DNA of 10,149 nucleotides. Origin: GCA-2688775 sp964524225. Lineage in GTDB: Archaea; Nanobdellota; Nanobdellia; Woesearchaeales; GW2011-AR4. The stretch lies in NCBI GenBank assembly GCA_964524225.1, contig CAZGEW010000049.1, positions 1 to 10,149 on the forward strand, read 5' to 3'. Numbering within the stretch: position 1 is the first letter of the stretch; each line of letters opens with the position of its first letter. The notes beneath the pieces were generated by a model, which saw only the letters and a list, made by a program, of their open reading frames with translations, did not search any database and was not told the origin of the DNA. Positions 1 through 4,495 of the stretch are shown here, piece after piece. Both the position numbers and the translations under genes were made by a program.

Positions 1-434
1 TGCCATTCCTCAACATAAACTCGTGGCTTATTGTTTGATTTTTTTATTTTATTTTGTATCTTATTGATTTCATTTTTAATTGAATTTACTAATTCCAATG
101 CTTCTTTTTCTTTGTCAACTGATTCTCCAATTCTAATAAAGCTGTCAAAAACACCTTTCAAAGTTGTTGGCATTACAGATATAATGTTCATCTTGGATTT
201 TTTATATCTATTAGTTATTTTATTTTGTACAAATGTTGATGCAAGAATTAAATCTGGCTTGTAACTTTTAACCAAATCATCATTAATGTCAAGCCATCCA
301 CCAATTCTTGGCTTTTTCTTTGCTTCATCAGGAAAATCACAATAACGAGTGACAGCAACTAATCTTTCATCTGCTTTTAGAGCATAAAGAATTTCTGTAT
401 TGCTTGGCGCTAAGGATATTATTCGTTTGTACAT
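1..434 (-). CDS. BtuF-like ABC substrate-binding protein (3' part beyond window)
   Basis: The first 144 codons of a periplasmic-binding-protein-2 (BtuF/FhuD class) protein read leftward from an ATG at 434 and run off the window edge, so the C-terminal lobe is missing. The opening RIISLAPSNTEILYAL, then VAVTRYCDFP, the IGGW segment near residue 45 and the YKPDLILAS strand near 58-66 are the usual N-lobe landmarks of cobalamin/iron-chelate binding proteins. No signal peptide or lipobox precedes the domain; it starts almost at residue 3. It could therefore be one of the cytoplasmic or unusually exported BtuF-like proteins, or its true start could lie elsewhere, although no better start is visible. 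The ligand (corrinoid or iron chelate) cannot be told from this part. It follows the DJ-1 gene on the same strand after 47 nt. Confidence 0.85.
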   Translation of the reverse strand, partial: MYKRIISLAPSNTEILYALKADERLVAVTRYCDFPDEAKKKPRIGGWLDINDDLVKSYKPDLILASTFVQNKITNRYKKSKMNIISVMPTTLKGVFDSFIRIGESVDKEKEALELVNSIKNEINKIQNKIKKSNNKPRVYVEEW

Positions 435-481
435 CTTTTATAATTGATGGCAAGTTAATATCCATTACTCAAAATATCTTT

Positions 482-997
482 TTATTTGCTTAAAGCCTTA
501 ATTATCTCCCTACAAAATGCTGGCAAATCATCTGGCTTTCTTGATGTTATAATATTATTGTCTACAATAACTTCCTTGTCAAAATATTCAGCGCCAGCAT
601 TAATAACATCATCCTTAATAGCATTTACACAGGTTACTTTCTTTCCTTTTAAAATCCCAGCGCTTACTAAAACCCATGGACCATGGCATATAGCAGCTAC
701 AACTTTTCCTTGTTGATGAATATCTCTCACAAAAGTAAGGACTTCTTTATAGCGCCTTAATTTATCAGGTGCGTATCCGCCTGGGACAATTACAACATCA
801 AAATCCCTTGCTTTGTAATCTTTTATATCTCCATTAACCTCTACAGGATAACCATTCTTTCCTCTATACACCTTTTCACCAGTACCAGCTACAATAACTT
901 TTGCACCTTCTTCAGTCAATCTGAGTTTTGGATACCAAAGTTCTAAATCTTCATAAAAAGATTCTGCAAAAATCATCACTTTTTTGTTGTGTAACAT
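482..997 (-). CDS. DJ-1/PfpI family protein
   Basis: A 171-aa single-domain member of the DJ-1/PfpI glutamine-amidotransferase-like superfamily, the usual length for archaeal PfpI-type proteins. The nucleophile elbow AAICHGPW places the reactive Cys at residue 104 with His105 beside it. FDVVIVPGGYAPDKLR (residues 66-81) and the N-terminal KVMIFAESFYEDLE strand and acidic residues are also family landmarks. Known activities in the family include an intracellular protease/chaperone role and, more debated, deglycation of methylglyoxal-damaged proteins. Which applies here cannot be decided from sequence. It probably acts in the cytoplasm, as no signal peptide is visible. It lies 47 nt downstream of the peroxiredoxin gene, and a TATA-like CTTATATC about 32 nt upstream of the ATG suggests it may have its own promoter. 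The context fits stress protection. Confidence 0.92.
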   Translation of the reverse strand: MLHNKKVMIFAESFYEDLELWYPKLRLTEEGAKVIVAGTGEKVYRGKNGYPVEVNGDIKDYKARDFDVVIVPGGYAPDKLRRYKEVLTFVRDIHQQGKVVAAICHGPWVLVSAGILKGKKVTCVNAIKDDVINAGAEYFDKEVIVDNNIITSRKPDDLPAFCREIIKALSK

Positions 998-1025
998 TTT
1001 ATTAAAGTAAACTTCCTATCTTTCG

Positions 1026-1033
1026 TGATATAA
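1026..1033 (-). promoter_or_regulatory. TATA-like box for the DJ-1 gene
   Basis: CTTATATC on the minus strand is centred about 32 nt upstream of the ATG at 997, in the short gap after the peroxiredoxin stop codon. The position would give a transcript with almost no leader. It is a weak consensus in AT-rich DNA. Confidence 0.35.
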
Positions 1034-1044
1034 GAAAAAAATTT

Positions 1045-1512
1045 TTAAACTTTGGTTAAAAATTTTTTTATTTCTTCGGTGTGCTCTTCTGGATTCACTT
1101 TATAAAAAATTTTTTCTATTCTGCCTTTTTCATCAATTATGAATGTTGACCTTGTAATGCCATAATAAGATTTTCCCAGAAACTTTTTTTGCTCATAAAC
1201 ACCATATTCTTTAGACACTTTTTTGTCAACATCACACAATAATTTAAATGATAGCTTATATTTTTCAGCGAATTTTTTGTGTGAAGTCTCATTGTCGTTG
1301 CTGACGCCTATTACCTCAACATTTAATTTTTTAAATTCATTAATACTATCTCTAAAATTACATGCCTCTTTTGTACAGCCAGGTGTATCATCTTTAGGGT
1401 AAAAATAAAGAATTAGTTTCTTACCCTTAAAATCTGATAATTTTACAATTTTTCCTTTTTGGTCAACTAGCTTAAAATCAGGAGCTTTATCATTAACTTT
1501 GAGATTTACCAT
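1045..1512 (-). CDS. bcp: Thiol peroxidase, PrxQ/BCP-type peroxiredoxin
   Basis: A 155-aa AhpC/TSA-fold peroxiredoxin of the PrxQ (bacterioferritin comigratory protein) subgroup. It reduces hydrogen peroxide and organic hydroperoxides using thiols. The active-site run YPKDDTPGCTKEAC puts the peroxidatic Cys at residue 46 and a second Cys at residue 51. The five-residue spacing is the atypical two-Cys PrxQ arrangement, so an intramolecular disulfide is expected. VIGVSNDNETSHKKFAEKY and GITRSTFIIDEKGRI are further family segments, and the full fold is present. It is cytoplasmic. The start is an ATG with a TATA-like element about 27 nt upstream, which implies a leaderless message. Downstream on the same strand is the DJ-1 gene; msrB lies on the other side of tRNA-His. 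The electron donor (thioredoxin or other) is not encoded here. Confidence 0.95.
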   Translation of the reverse strand: MVNLKVNDKAPDFKLVDQKGKIVKLSDFKGKKLILYFYPKDDTPGCTKEACNFRDSINEFKKLNVEVIGVSNDNETSHKKFAEKYKLSFKLLCDVDKKVSKEYGVYEQKKFLGKSYYGITRSTFIIDEKGRIEKIFYKVNPEEHTEEIKKFLTKV

Positions 1513-1534
1513 AATACAATAAAAGAATTTATAA

Positions 1535-1545
1535 TAATATAAAAA
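1535..1545 (-). promoter_or_regulatory. TATA box of the peroxiredoxin gene
   Basis: ATTTTTATATT on the minus strand is centred about 27 nt before the ATG at 1512. This is the distance expected if transcription starts at or next to the start codon. No Shine-Dalgarno sequence is visible, in keeping with a leaderless mRNA. Confidence 0.5.
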
Positions 1546-1569
1546 TTTTATGAGTTTTAATCCATAATA

Positions 1570-1577
1570 TTTATAAT
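1570..1577 (+). promoter_or_regulatory. TATA box of tRNA-His
   Basis: TTTATAAT is centred about 35 nt upstream of the first tRNA nucleotide at 1608. That would place the transcription start near 1600 and leave a short 5' leader for RNase P to remove. Confidence 0.45.
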
Positions 1578-1644
1578 CTAAATCTGATATCCAATTATTT
1601 GTTCTATGGTGGCAATAGTTTAATGGTAGAATAGGCGGCTGTGG

Positions 1645-1677
1645 TAAACTAATACGGATGACTAAGAAACTGCAGAA
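1645..1677 (+). other. tRNA-His intron 1, position 37/38
   Basis: A 33-nt intron immediately 3' of G37. The exon bases CTGT (1639-1642) pair with intron bases GCAG (1672-1675; one G-T pair). This leaves 3-nt bulges GGT (1643-1645) and AAC (1676-1678), a regular BHB substrate for archaeal tRNA endonuclease. The inner part of the intron shows no strong helix, so the motif is the outer-helix plus BHB form rather than the fully extended one. Confidence 0.88.
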
Positions 1678-1698
1678 CCCGCTTGGCGGGAGTTCGAT

Positions 1699-1723
1699 AC
1701 AACTGTAAATTAGTTGACGAAAA
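1699..1723 (+). other. tRNA-His intron 2, T-loop position 59/60
   Basis: A 25-nt intron inside the T-loop. T-loop bases TTCG (1693-1696) pair with CGAA (1718-1721), between 3-nt bulges ATA (1697-1699) and AAT (1722-1724). The T-stem is the outer helix and a 5-bp CAACT/AGTTG hairpin (1700-1704 with 1712-1716) the inner one, with one unpaired A at 1717. Removal restores a seven-base T-loop, TTCGATT. Confidence 0.88.
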
Positions 1724-1756
1724 TCTCCCTTGCCGCCCTTTTATATTGTTAAAAAA

Positions 1757-1861
1757 CCAGACTTAGGCTGAAGATAACAACACCCTAAATTTTCAGAATT
1801 GGGAAAAGTTAGGAATTTCTGAAAGAAATTTAATAGTCTGGGGTGGAAAAGTTAAGTTATC
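1757..1861 (+). ncRNA. Candidate structured RNA with possible pseudoknot
   Basis: Nested and crossing complementary segments are packed into about 105 nt. CCAGACT (1757-1763) pairs with AGTCTGG (1835-1841). Inside it lie the hairpin CCTAA-TTTTC / GAAAA-TTAGG (1784-1794 with 1803-1813; one unpaired base on each side, loop of 8) and the hairpin AATTTC/GAAATT (1814-1819 with 1825-1830). CACC (1781-1784) and GATAAC (1773-1778) are complementary to GGTG (1842-1845) and GTTATC (1856-1861), which lie beyond the closing helix, so these pairings would make a pseudoknot. C1784 is claimed by both an inner hairpin and the pseudoknot, so not every pair can form together. The strand is uncertain because complementarity works both ways; plus is chosen because it follows tRNA-His by about 20 nt and precedes msrB. 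It matches no RNA family I can name. Confidence 0.35.
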
Positions 1862-1965
1862 AGACGAATTATTTTGGTTTTTGTTACTTGTAATATAAAC
1901 ACTATTTCTTTCTCAATAACTTCAAAATCTCTTACTAAAACATACTTCAACTCTTTACTCAACAA
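1852..1965 (-). CDS. Doubtful small ORF, no ATG in frame
   Basis: The minus-strand frame is open for 52 codons (2010 down to 1855) before TAA at 1852-1854. The translation looks protein-like, with alternating charged and aliphatic residues, for example the stretch RDFEVIEKEIVFILQV. There is no ATG or GTG in frame near the beginning; the first usable start is TTG at 1965 (or 1962), giving about 37 residues. An ATG at 1997 lies in another frame and would reach this one after a single-base deletion, so a decayed or mis-sequenced gene of about 47 residues is also possible. The TATA element shared with msrB reads CTATAAAT on this strand and could start a transcript near 1986. I do not recognise the protein. 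It may be chance in AT-rich DNA. Confidence 0.25.
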   Translation of the reverse strand: MLSKELKYVLVRDFEVIEKEIVFILQVTKTKIIRLIT

Positions 1966-2006
1966 CAGAAGACTCTCAACCTCTTTTAAACTGCCATAAT
2001 ATAGAA

Positions 2007-2017
2007 AAATTTATAGC
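2007..2017 (+). promoter_or_regulatory. TATA box of msrB
   Basis: AAATTTATAGC is centred about 27 nt upstream of the ATG at 2040, again implying transcription start at or near the start codon. The core is nearly palindromic and also reads as a TATA-like element on the minus strand. Confidence 0.5.
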
Positions 2018-2039
2018 TAAAAGAAAATTCAATTTTCAT

Positions 2040-2435
2040 ATGAAATCAATGCCAAAAACAGAAGAAGAATGGAAAAAGAAACTAACTCCAGAGCAGTATC
2101 ATATTTTAAGAGAAAATGGAACAGAAATGTCATTTACTGGCAAATATTATAAAAATAAGGTAAAAGGAATATACACTTGTGCTGGTTGCGGCGCTGAACT
2201 CTTTTCGTCAGATACAAAATATGACTCGGGTACAGGATGGCCAAGCTTTTGGGCACCAGCTAAAGCTGAGAATATAGAAACAAAAAAAGACAATAGCTTA
2301 TTTATGCGCAGAACAGAAGTATTATGCAAGCAATGTAGGGGTCATCTTGGTCATATATTTAATGATGGAGCGAAGCCGACTGGAAAGAGATACTGCATCA
2401 ATTCAGCAGCGTTAAACTTCGTAGAAAAAAAGTAA
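2040..2435 (+). CDS. msrB: Peptide-methionine (R)-S-oxide reductase MsrB
   Basis: A 131-aa complete MsrB (SelR domain), reducing the R-epimer of methionine sulfoxide in proteins. The catalytic Cys is residue 119 in GKRYCINSAAL. The structural zinc site is formed by two CxxC pairs, Cys47/Cys50 (CAGC) and Cys96/Cys99 (CKQC). SGTGWPSF (63-70) and GHLGHIFNDG (101-110) are signature segments. In many MsrB proteins a resolving Cys sits in the SGxGWPSF motif; here that position is Thr65, so disulfide recycling must use another thiol or an external reductant. The ATG at 2040 is supported by the TATA box 27 nt upstream; a second Met at residue 4 is the alternative. It is convergent with the membrane protein gene, 17 nt away. 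A methionine repair role fits the nearby peroxiredoxin and DJ-1 genes. Confidence 0.96.
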   Translation: MKSMPKTEEEWKKKLTPEQYHILRENGTEMSFTGKYYKNKVKGIYTCAGCGAELFSSDTKYDSGTGWPSFWAPAKAENIETKKDNSLFMRRTEVLCKQCRGHLGHIFNDGAKPTGKRYCINSAALNFVEKK

Positions 2436-2452
2436 ACTTATAATTCAATTTC

Positions 2453-2968
2453 CTATTCTTTAATATAATAGTCTACTTTCAGTATGAATCTATAAACAAT
2501 GTATGGAATCACAAAAGAAGCTGAATAAGCTATTGCAATACTAAGTGGATTTTGAAAATTTTGTAACTCTAGTTTTCTTATCAACCCATTAGAAATCCAA
2601 GACATTACAAAAAAGTTTACCAACCCAACAAGTGGTATCAGAATTGCTAAGATAACATGATGTTTCTTCTTAAGATGCTCGATGCTTCTAATTACAAGCT
2701 CGAATAATAAGCCAAATGTAAAGCCGATTAAAATAATAATAAGATAAAGACTAGTACCTTTTAGAGTCATTAAGACTGGCATCAGCGCAGTCGATATTGC
2801 AAAATTGGCTGTAACTATAACTACAAGTAAAATCCAATAAATCCGCTTTTCAAGAAACCTTATATCATTTGGTTTGTTTTTCTTAATATTAGCTATAATA
2901 GACACTGCTTTTTGAATCTCTTTCTTTTCCCATCCTCTTTTTTCAAGCCTTTTTATTAGGTTATGCAT
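2453..2968 (-). CDS. Four-helix membrane protein of unknown function
   Basis: I do not recognise a named family. An N-terminal soluble helical segment of about 40 residues (LIKRLEKRGWEKKEIQKAVSII) is followed by four predicted membrane helices, roughly residues 44-70, 77-97, 105-127 and 143-162, and a short charged tail. The N-terminal segment resembles the second half of the helical module in the two surface proteins at 7165-9606, so it may be a degenerate copy on the cytoplasmic side. The start chosen is the ATG at 2968, whose first base overlaps the upstream stop (TAATG), a translational-coupling arrangement. A GTG two codons earlier (2974) is possible and gives 173 rather than 171 residues. 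It is the last gene of the Sec61-beta/NAC operon and converges on msrB. Confidence 0.8.
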   Translation of the reverse strand: MHNLIKRLEKRGWEKKEIQKAVSIIANIKKNKPNDIRFLEKRIYWILLVVIVTANFAISTALMPVLMTLKGTSLYLIIILIGFTFGLLFELVIRSIEHLKKKHHVILAILIPLVGLVNFFVMSWISNGLIRKLELQNFQNPLSIAIAYSASFVIPYIVYRFILKVDYYIKE

Positions 2969-3438
2969 TAGCACTCTTCTTTCTCTTCATTGATAATCCT
3001 TTTTACAAGAGCAATAAAATTCTTTATTTTCTCACAATATTCTTTGAGTATATCTATATCTACTTCAACAACTTCGCCTTTATCAATTGTTGTAATCATT
3101 GTAACATGTCTTCTGTATTCTTCTCTTTTTGTGTATTCTGCTTTGCTTAATTTTCTTAACCTCAAATAAAAGTTTATATAATCAATAATCTCTGAATTCT
3201 CTAGAAACGTTTTTTTTAGCAAATCACAGCGCAACCCTTCATTTGTAGGTATTGATGTCACGAGTTTCTTTTCTTTTGCATATTTAAGCAATGCTTCAAA
3301 TCCAAAGCTAAAGCAATTTATGAGCCTATCAAGCAAATTCTTTATAACGTCTACAGTTCTGGTATATTTCAGGCTCACCCAAAATAAGTGTTCTACTCTC
3401 TTTAACTCTTGTACTGCCTTATCAAAGGAATCTTTCAT
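2968..3438 (-). CDS. Conserved-looking helical protein, possibly HEPN-like
   Basis: A 156-aa, almost entirely alpha-helical, charged soluble protein with no signal peptide or membrane segment. It lies third in the Sec61-beta-NAC operon, 16 nt after NAC and coupled by TAATG to the membrane protein gene. Strong-looking blocks are WVSLKYTRTVDVIKNLLDRL (20-39), FEALLKYAKEKK (47-58), GLRCDLLKK (68-76) and REEYRRH (105-111). The last has the Arg-x5-His spacing of HEPN-type RNases and, with long amphipathic helices, suggests a HEPN-like fold. That is inference only: the motif is short and other helical folds would fit. Gene order suggests a role linked to nascent-chain handling or membrane targeting, or simply co-expression with it. 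No toxin-antitoxin partner of the usual MNT type is adjacent. Confidence 0.82.
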   Translation of the reverse strand: MKDSFDKAVQELKRVEHLFWVSLKYTRTVDVIKNLLDRLINCFSFGFEALLKYAKEKKLVTSIPTNEGLRCDLLKKTFLENSEIIDYINFYLRLRKLSKAEYTKREEYRRHVTMITTIDKGEVVEVDIDILKEYCEKIKNFIALVKRIINEEKEEC

Positions 3439-3454
3439 ATAACATCTATTAGAA

Positions 3455-3796
3455 TTATTTATTTTGTAAACTTATTATAGCCTCTGCTAAGTTTCCATTG
3501 CTTTCTTCTAATGCATTTACTGCTTCTACTCTACTACACTTTGTTTGTTGCATTACAGTTTCAATATCTTCTTCAGTTATCTCTAATCTTCTATTTTTTT
3601 TAACTTCTTCAATATCACCAATTACTTGAAAGGTTTCTTGGCCCATCATGTTGATTTTACTTACTTGAGGGTTTCTAATTATTACATTACTATCTTTTGT
3701 CTTTATGATAACAAGTTCAGCATCAATCTCGTTTTGCTTTATGCCAAGCCTTTTCATGACTTTGTGCATATCCTGTGGACTTACTCCTGGAAACAT
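3455..3796 (-). CDS. nac: Archaeal nascent polypeptide-associated complex protein (NAC)
   Basis: A 113-aa archaeal NAC, homologous to eukaryotic alpha-NAC, which binds ribosomes near the exit tunnel as a homodimer and shields new chains. The NAC beta-barrel domain covers roughly residues 22-66 (ELVIIKTKDSNVIIRNPQVSKINMMG..FQVIGD, interrupted here for brevity). A UBA domain follows at about 74-112 (EEDIETVMQQTKCSRVEAVNALEESNGNLAEAI). The N-terminal MFPGVSPQDMHKVMKRLGI is typical of archaeal members. The length is normal. It is the second gene of the operon: the Sec61-beta stop codon lies 4 nt upstream of its ATG, inside a GGTGAT Shine-Dalgarno-like sequence. Co-expression with the translocon subunit fits a shared task in co-translational folding and export. 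Confidence 0.96.
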   Translation of the reverse strand: MFPGVSPQDMHKVMKRLGIKQNEIDAELVIIKTKDSNVIIRNPQVSKINMMGQETFQVIGDIEEVKKNRRLEITEEDIETVMQQTKCSRVEAVNALEESNGNLAEAIISLQNK

Positions 3797-3799
3797 TGT

Positions 3800-3805
3800 A
3801 TCACC
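3800..3805 (-). promoter_or_regulatory. Shine-Dalgarno site of NAC overlapping Sec61-beta stop
   Basis: GGTGAT, complementary to the archaeal 16S 3' tail, lies 3 nt before the NAC ATG at 3796 and contains the TGA stop of the Sec61-beta gene. The arrangement suits reinitiation. It contrasts with the leaderless first genes in this window. Confidence 0.5.
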
Positions 3806-3977
3806 CTATTCCGAGCAGCATATTGCCATAAGAGTGGAGAAATATCATAATCAAGATAACAATTACACAAAGCACAATTATATGCCCAGGTTTGAACTTT
3901 ATCTTGCTTTTATACTCGTCAAAATATCTTACTAAGCCTCCTATGCCAGAAGGCATTGAAATCTTATCCTGTGCCAT
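3801..3977 (-). CDS. secG: Preprotein translocase subunit Sec61-beta
   Basis: A 58-aa gene, easily missed because of its size. The N-terminal cytosolic part MAQDKISMPSGIGGLVRYFD is the archaeal Sec61-beta signature (Ser-Pro-Ser-Gly-like stretch, then GGLxRYFDE). A KSKIKFKP segment follows, then a single membrane helix at about residues 32-48 (HIIVLCVIVILIMIFLH) and a short polar tail. This is the tail-anchored third subunit of the SecYE channel, not the unrelated two-helix bacterial SecG, although the symbol is shared. The length matches archaeal homologues. The ATG at 3977 follows an AGGTAAG Shine-Dalgarno-like run. It opens the operon continuing with NAC 4 nt downstream, and lies about 90 nt after the RNase P RNA on the same strand. 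Confidence 0.93.
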   Translation of the reverse strand: MAQDKISMPSGIGGLVRYFDEYKSKIKFKPGHIIVLCVIVILIMIFLHSYGNMLLGIG

Positions 3978-4037
3978 CTTACCTTAATGTTTTTTTGTCT
4001 TGTTTTCTTAAATTATGTATTAATACAATTAATATTG

Positions 4038-4068
4038 AAAAATCTTTCGCCTTTGGCGAAAGATTTTT
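4038..4068 (-). terminator. Perfect hairpin at the 3' end of RNase P RNA
   Basis: Fourteen-base arms (4038-4051 and 4055-4068) are perfectly complementary around a 3-nt loop. They have a GC core of GGCGAAAG and A/T-rich outer ends, so either strand reads as a stem followed by a T run. It starts exactly where the RNase P RNA P1 helix ends. It could end or process that transcript, or insulate the Sec61-beta operon downstream. Archaeal termination normally relies on T runs rather than hairpins, so the mechanism is inferred. Confidence 0.5.
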
Positions 4069-4471
4069 AGTTCAGGGGTTAGAATAAGCCACCTTTTGTT
4101 AGGTCCTTAGTACAATATTAAATTGTGATGACCTATCTTAGCATTAAACTAAGCGTCTTCTAAGACTTGCACCAGCCAGGTCTCACCGTTTCATCCTTGC
4201 TACAAAAACGTCTGTTGGTTCGGTTGTATGCAGTTATGCATCAACCCTCAGTTTTCTCACGAAAACCTTCGCAAACATCATCCTTTAATTGTAGCGGTCC
4301 CGTTTCTGAGTGGTTGCCCTCTATTACTAGAGCTCACTTCCGTGAGTGGCTACAAGGGTGACTTCGCTTCAGCGAACGTCACCCAAGGTGTTAACGAACT
4401 TTGCCGTTAGGTGGGTGGACTTTCCTCAATGATAAATCATCGAAGCTAAGTACTAACCCTGCTCACTAACT
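4067..4471 (-). ncRNA. rnpB: RNase P RNA, archaeal type
   Basis: This is the catalytic RNA of RNase P, which removes tRNA 5' leaders. The first universal block GAGGAAAGTCC is at 4417-4427. The last block GGTGGCTTA is at 4085-4093, and its GGTGG pairs with CCACC just after the first block, forming helix P4. The specificity-domain segment GATGAAACGGTGAGACC followed by GGTGCAAG matches archaeal type A sequences. The ends pair as P1, with TTAG and CAGGG-TTAG parts (about 4453-4470) against CTAACCCCTGAACTAA (4067-4082). An internal hairpin GGGTGAC/GTCACCC with a nested TTCGC/GCGAA stem is another variable-region helix. The length of about 405 nt is on the long side for archaea. Ends are approximate and set from P1 pairing. 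Archaeal RNase P also needs proteins that are not encoded here. Confidence 0.93.
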
Positions 4472-4485
4472 AGTATAAAAAATTA

Positions 4486-4495
4486 GTATATAAAA
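4486..4495 (-). promoter_or_regulatory. TATA box of RNase P RNA
   Basis: TTTATATACT on the minus strand is centred about 20-25 nt upstream of the inferred 5' end near 4471. It lies just past the stop codon of the preceding membrane protein gene, so the RNA probably has its own promoter. Confidence 0.5.

Larger units (their letters stand above)
1608..1737 (+). tRNA. tRNA-His (GTG) with two BHB introns
   Basis: The acceptor stem pairs 1609-1615 with 1730-1736 (one G-T pair), and G-1 (1608) faces discriminator C73 (1737), the histidine identity pair. The D-arm is 1618-1632, the anticodon stem 1634-1638 with 1679-1683, the anticodon GTG 1641-1643, and the T-stem 1688-1692 with 1725-1729. Intron 1 (1645-1677, 33 nt) sits at the canonical 37/38 site: the 4-bp helix CTGT/GCAG is flanked by 3-nt bulges GGT and AAC. 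Intron 2 (1699-1723, 25 nt) interrupts the T-loop at 59/60: the 4-bp helix TTCG/CGAA is flanked by bulges ATA and AAT, stacked on the T-stem, with an inner CAACT/AGTTG hairpin. Cutting after the second nucleotide of each bulge gives a 72-nt tRNA with anticodon loop CTGTGGC and T-loop TTCGATT. CCA is not encoded. A TTTT run follows at 1739-1742. Confidence 0.93.
1738..2039. other. Intergenic stretch between tRNA-His and msrB
   Basis: About 300 nt without a well-supported gene. The first half holds a compact foldable segment with possible pseudoknot pairing. The second half holds a 52-codon open frame on the minus strand without a good start codon. The right end carries the msrB TATA box. Each is listed separately. 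Confidence 0.6.

Noticed and set aside
31..264. Plus-strand hydrophobic 77-codon frame
   Set aside because: It is the complement of the BtuF-like coding sequence, whose translation matches a known family from its first residues.
1769..1775. CTGAAGA, resembling the hammerhead ribozyme CUGANGA box
   Set aside because: No stem II followed by GAAA and no NUH cleavage site could be placed around it.
3626..3935. Plus-strand frames of 74 and 76 codons
   Set aside because: They are antisense to NAC and Sec61-beta, both clearly recognised on the minus strand.
4167..4410. Two overlapping plus-strand reading frames of 60-64 codons
   Set aside because: They lie opposite the RNase P RNA, whose conserved blocks and P4 pairing explain the open frames; the translations look unlike proteins.
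4067..4471. Signal recognition particle RNA as an alternative for the structured RNA
   Set aside because: The GAGGAAAGTCC block and its GGTGGCTTA partner are RNase P hallmarks; no SRP helix 8 loop sequence is present.
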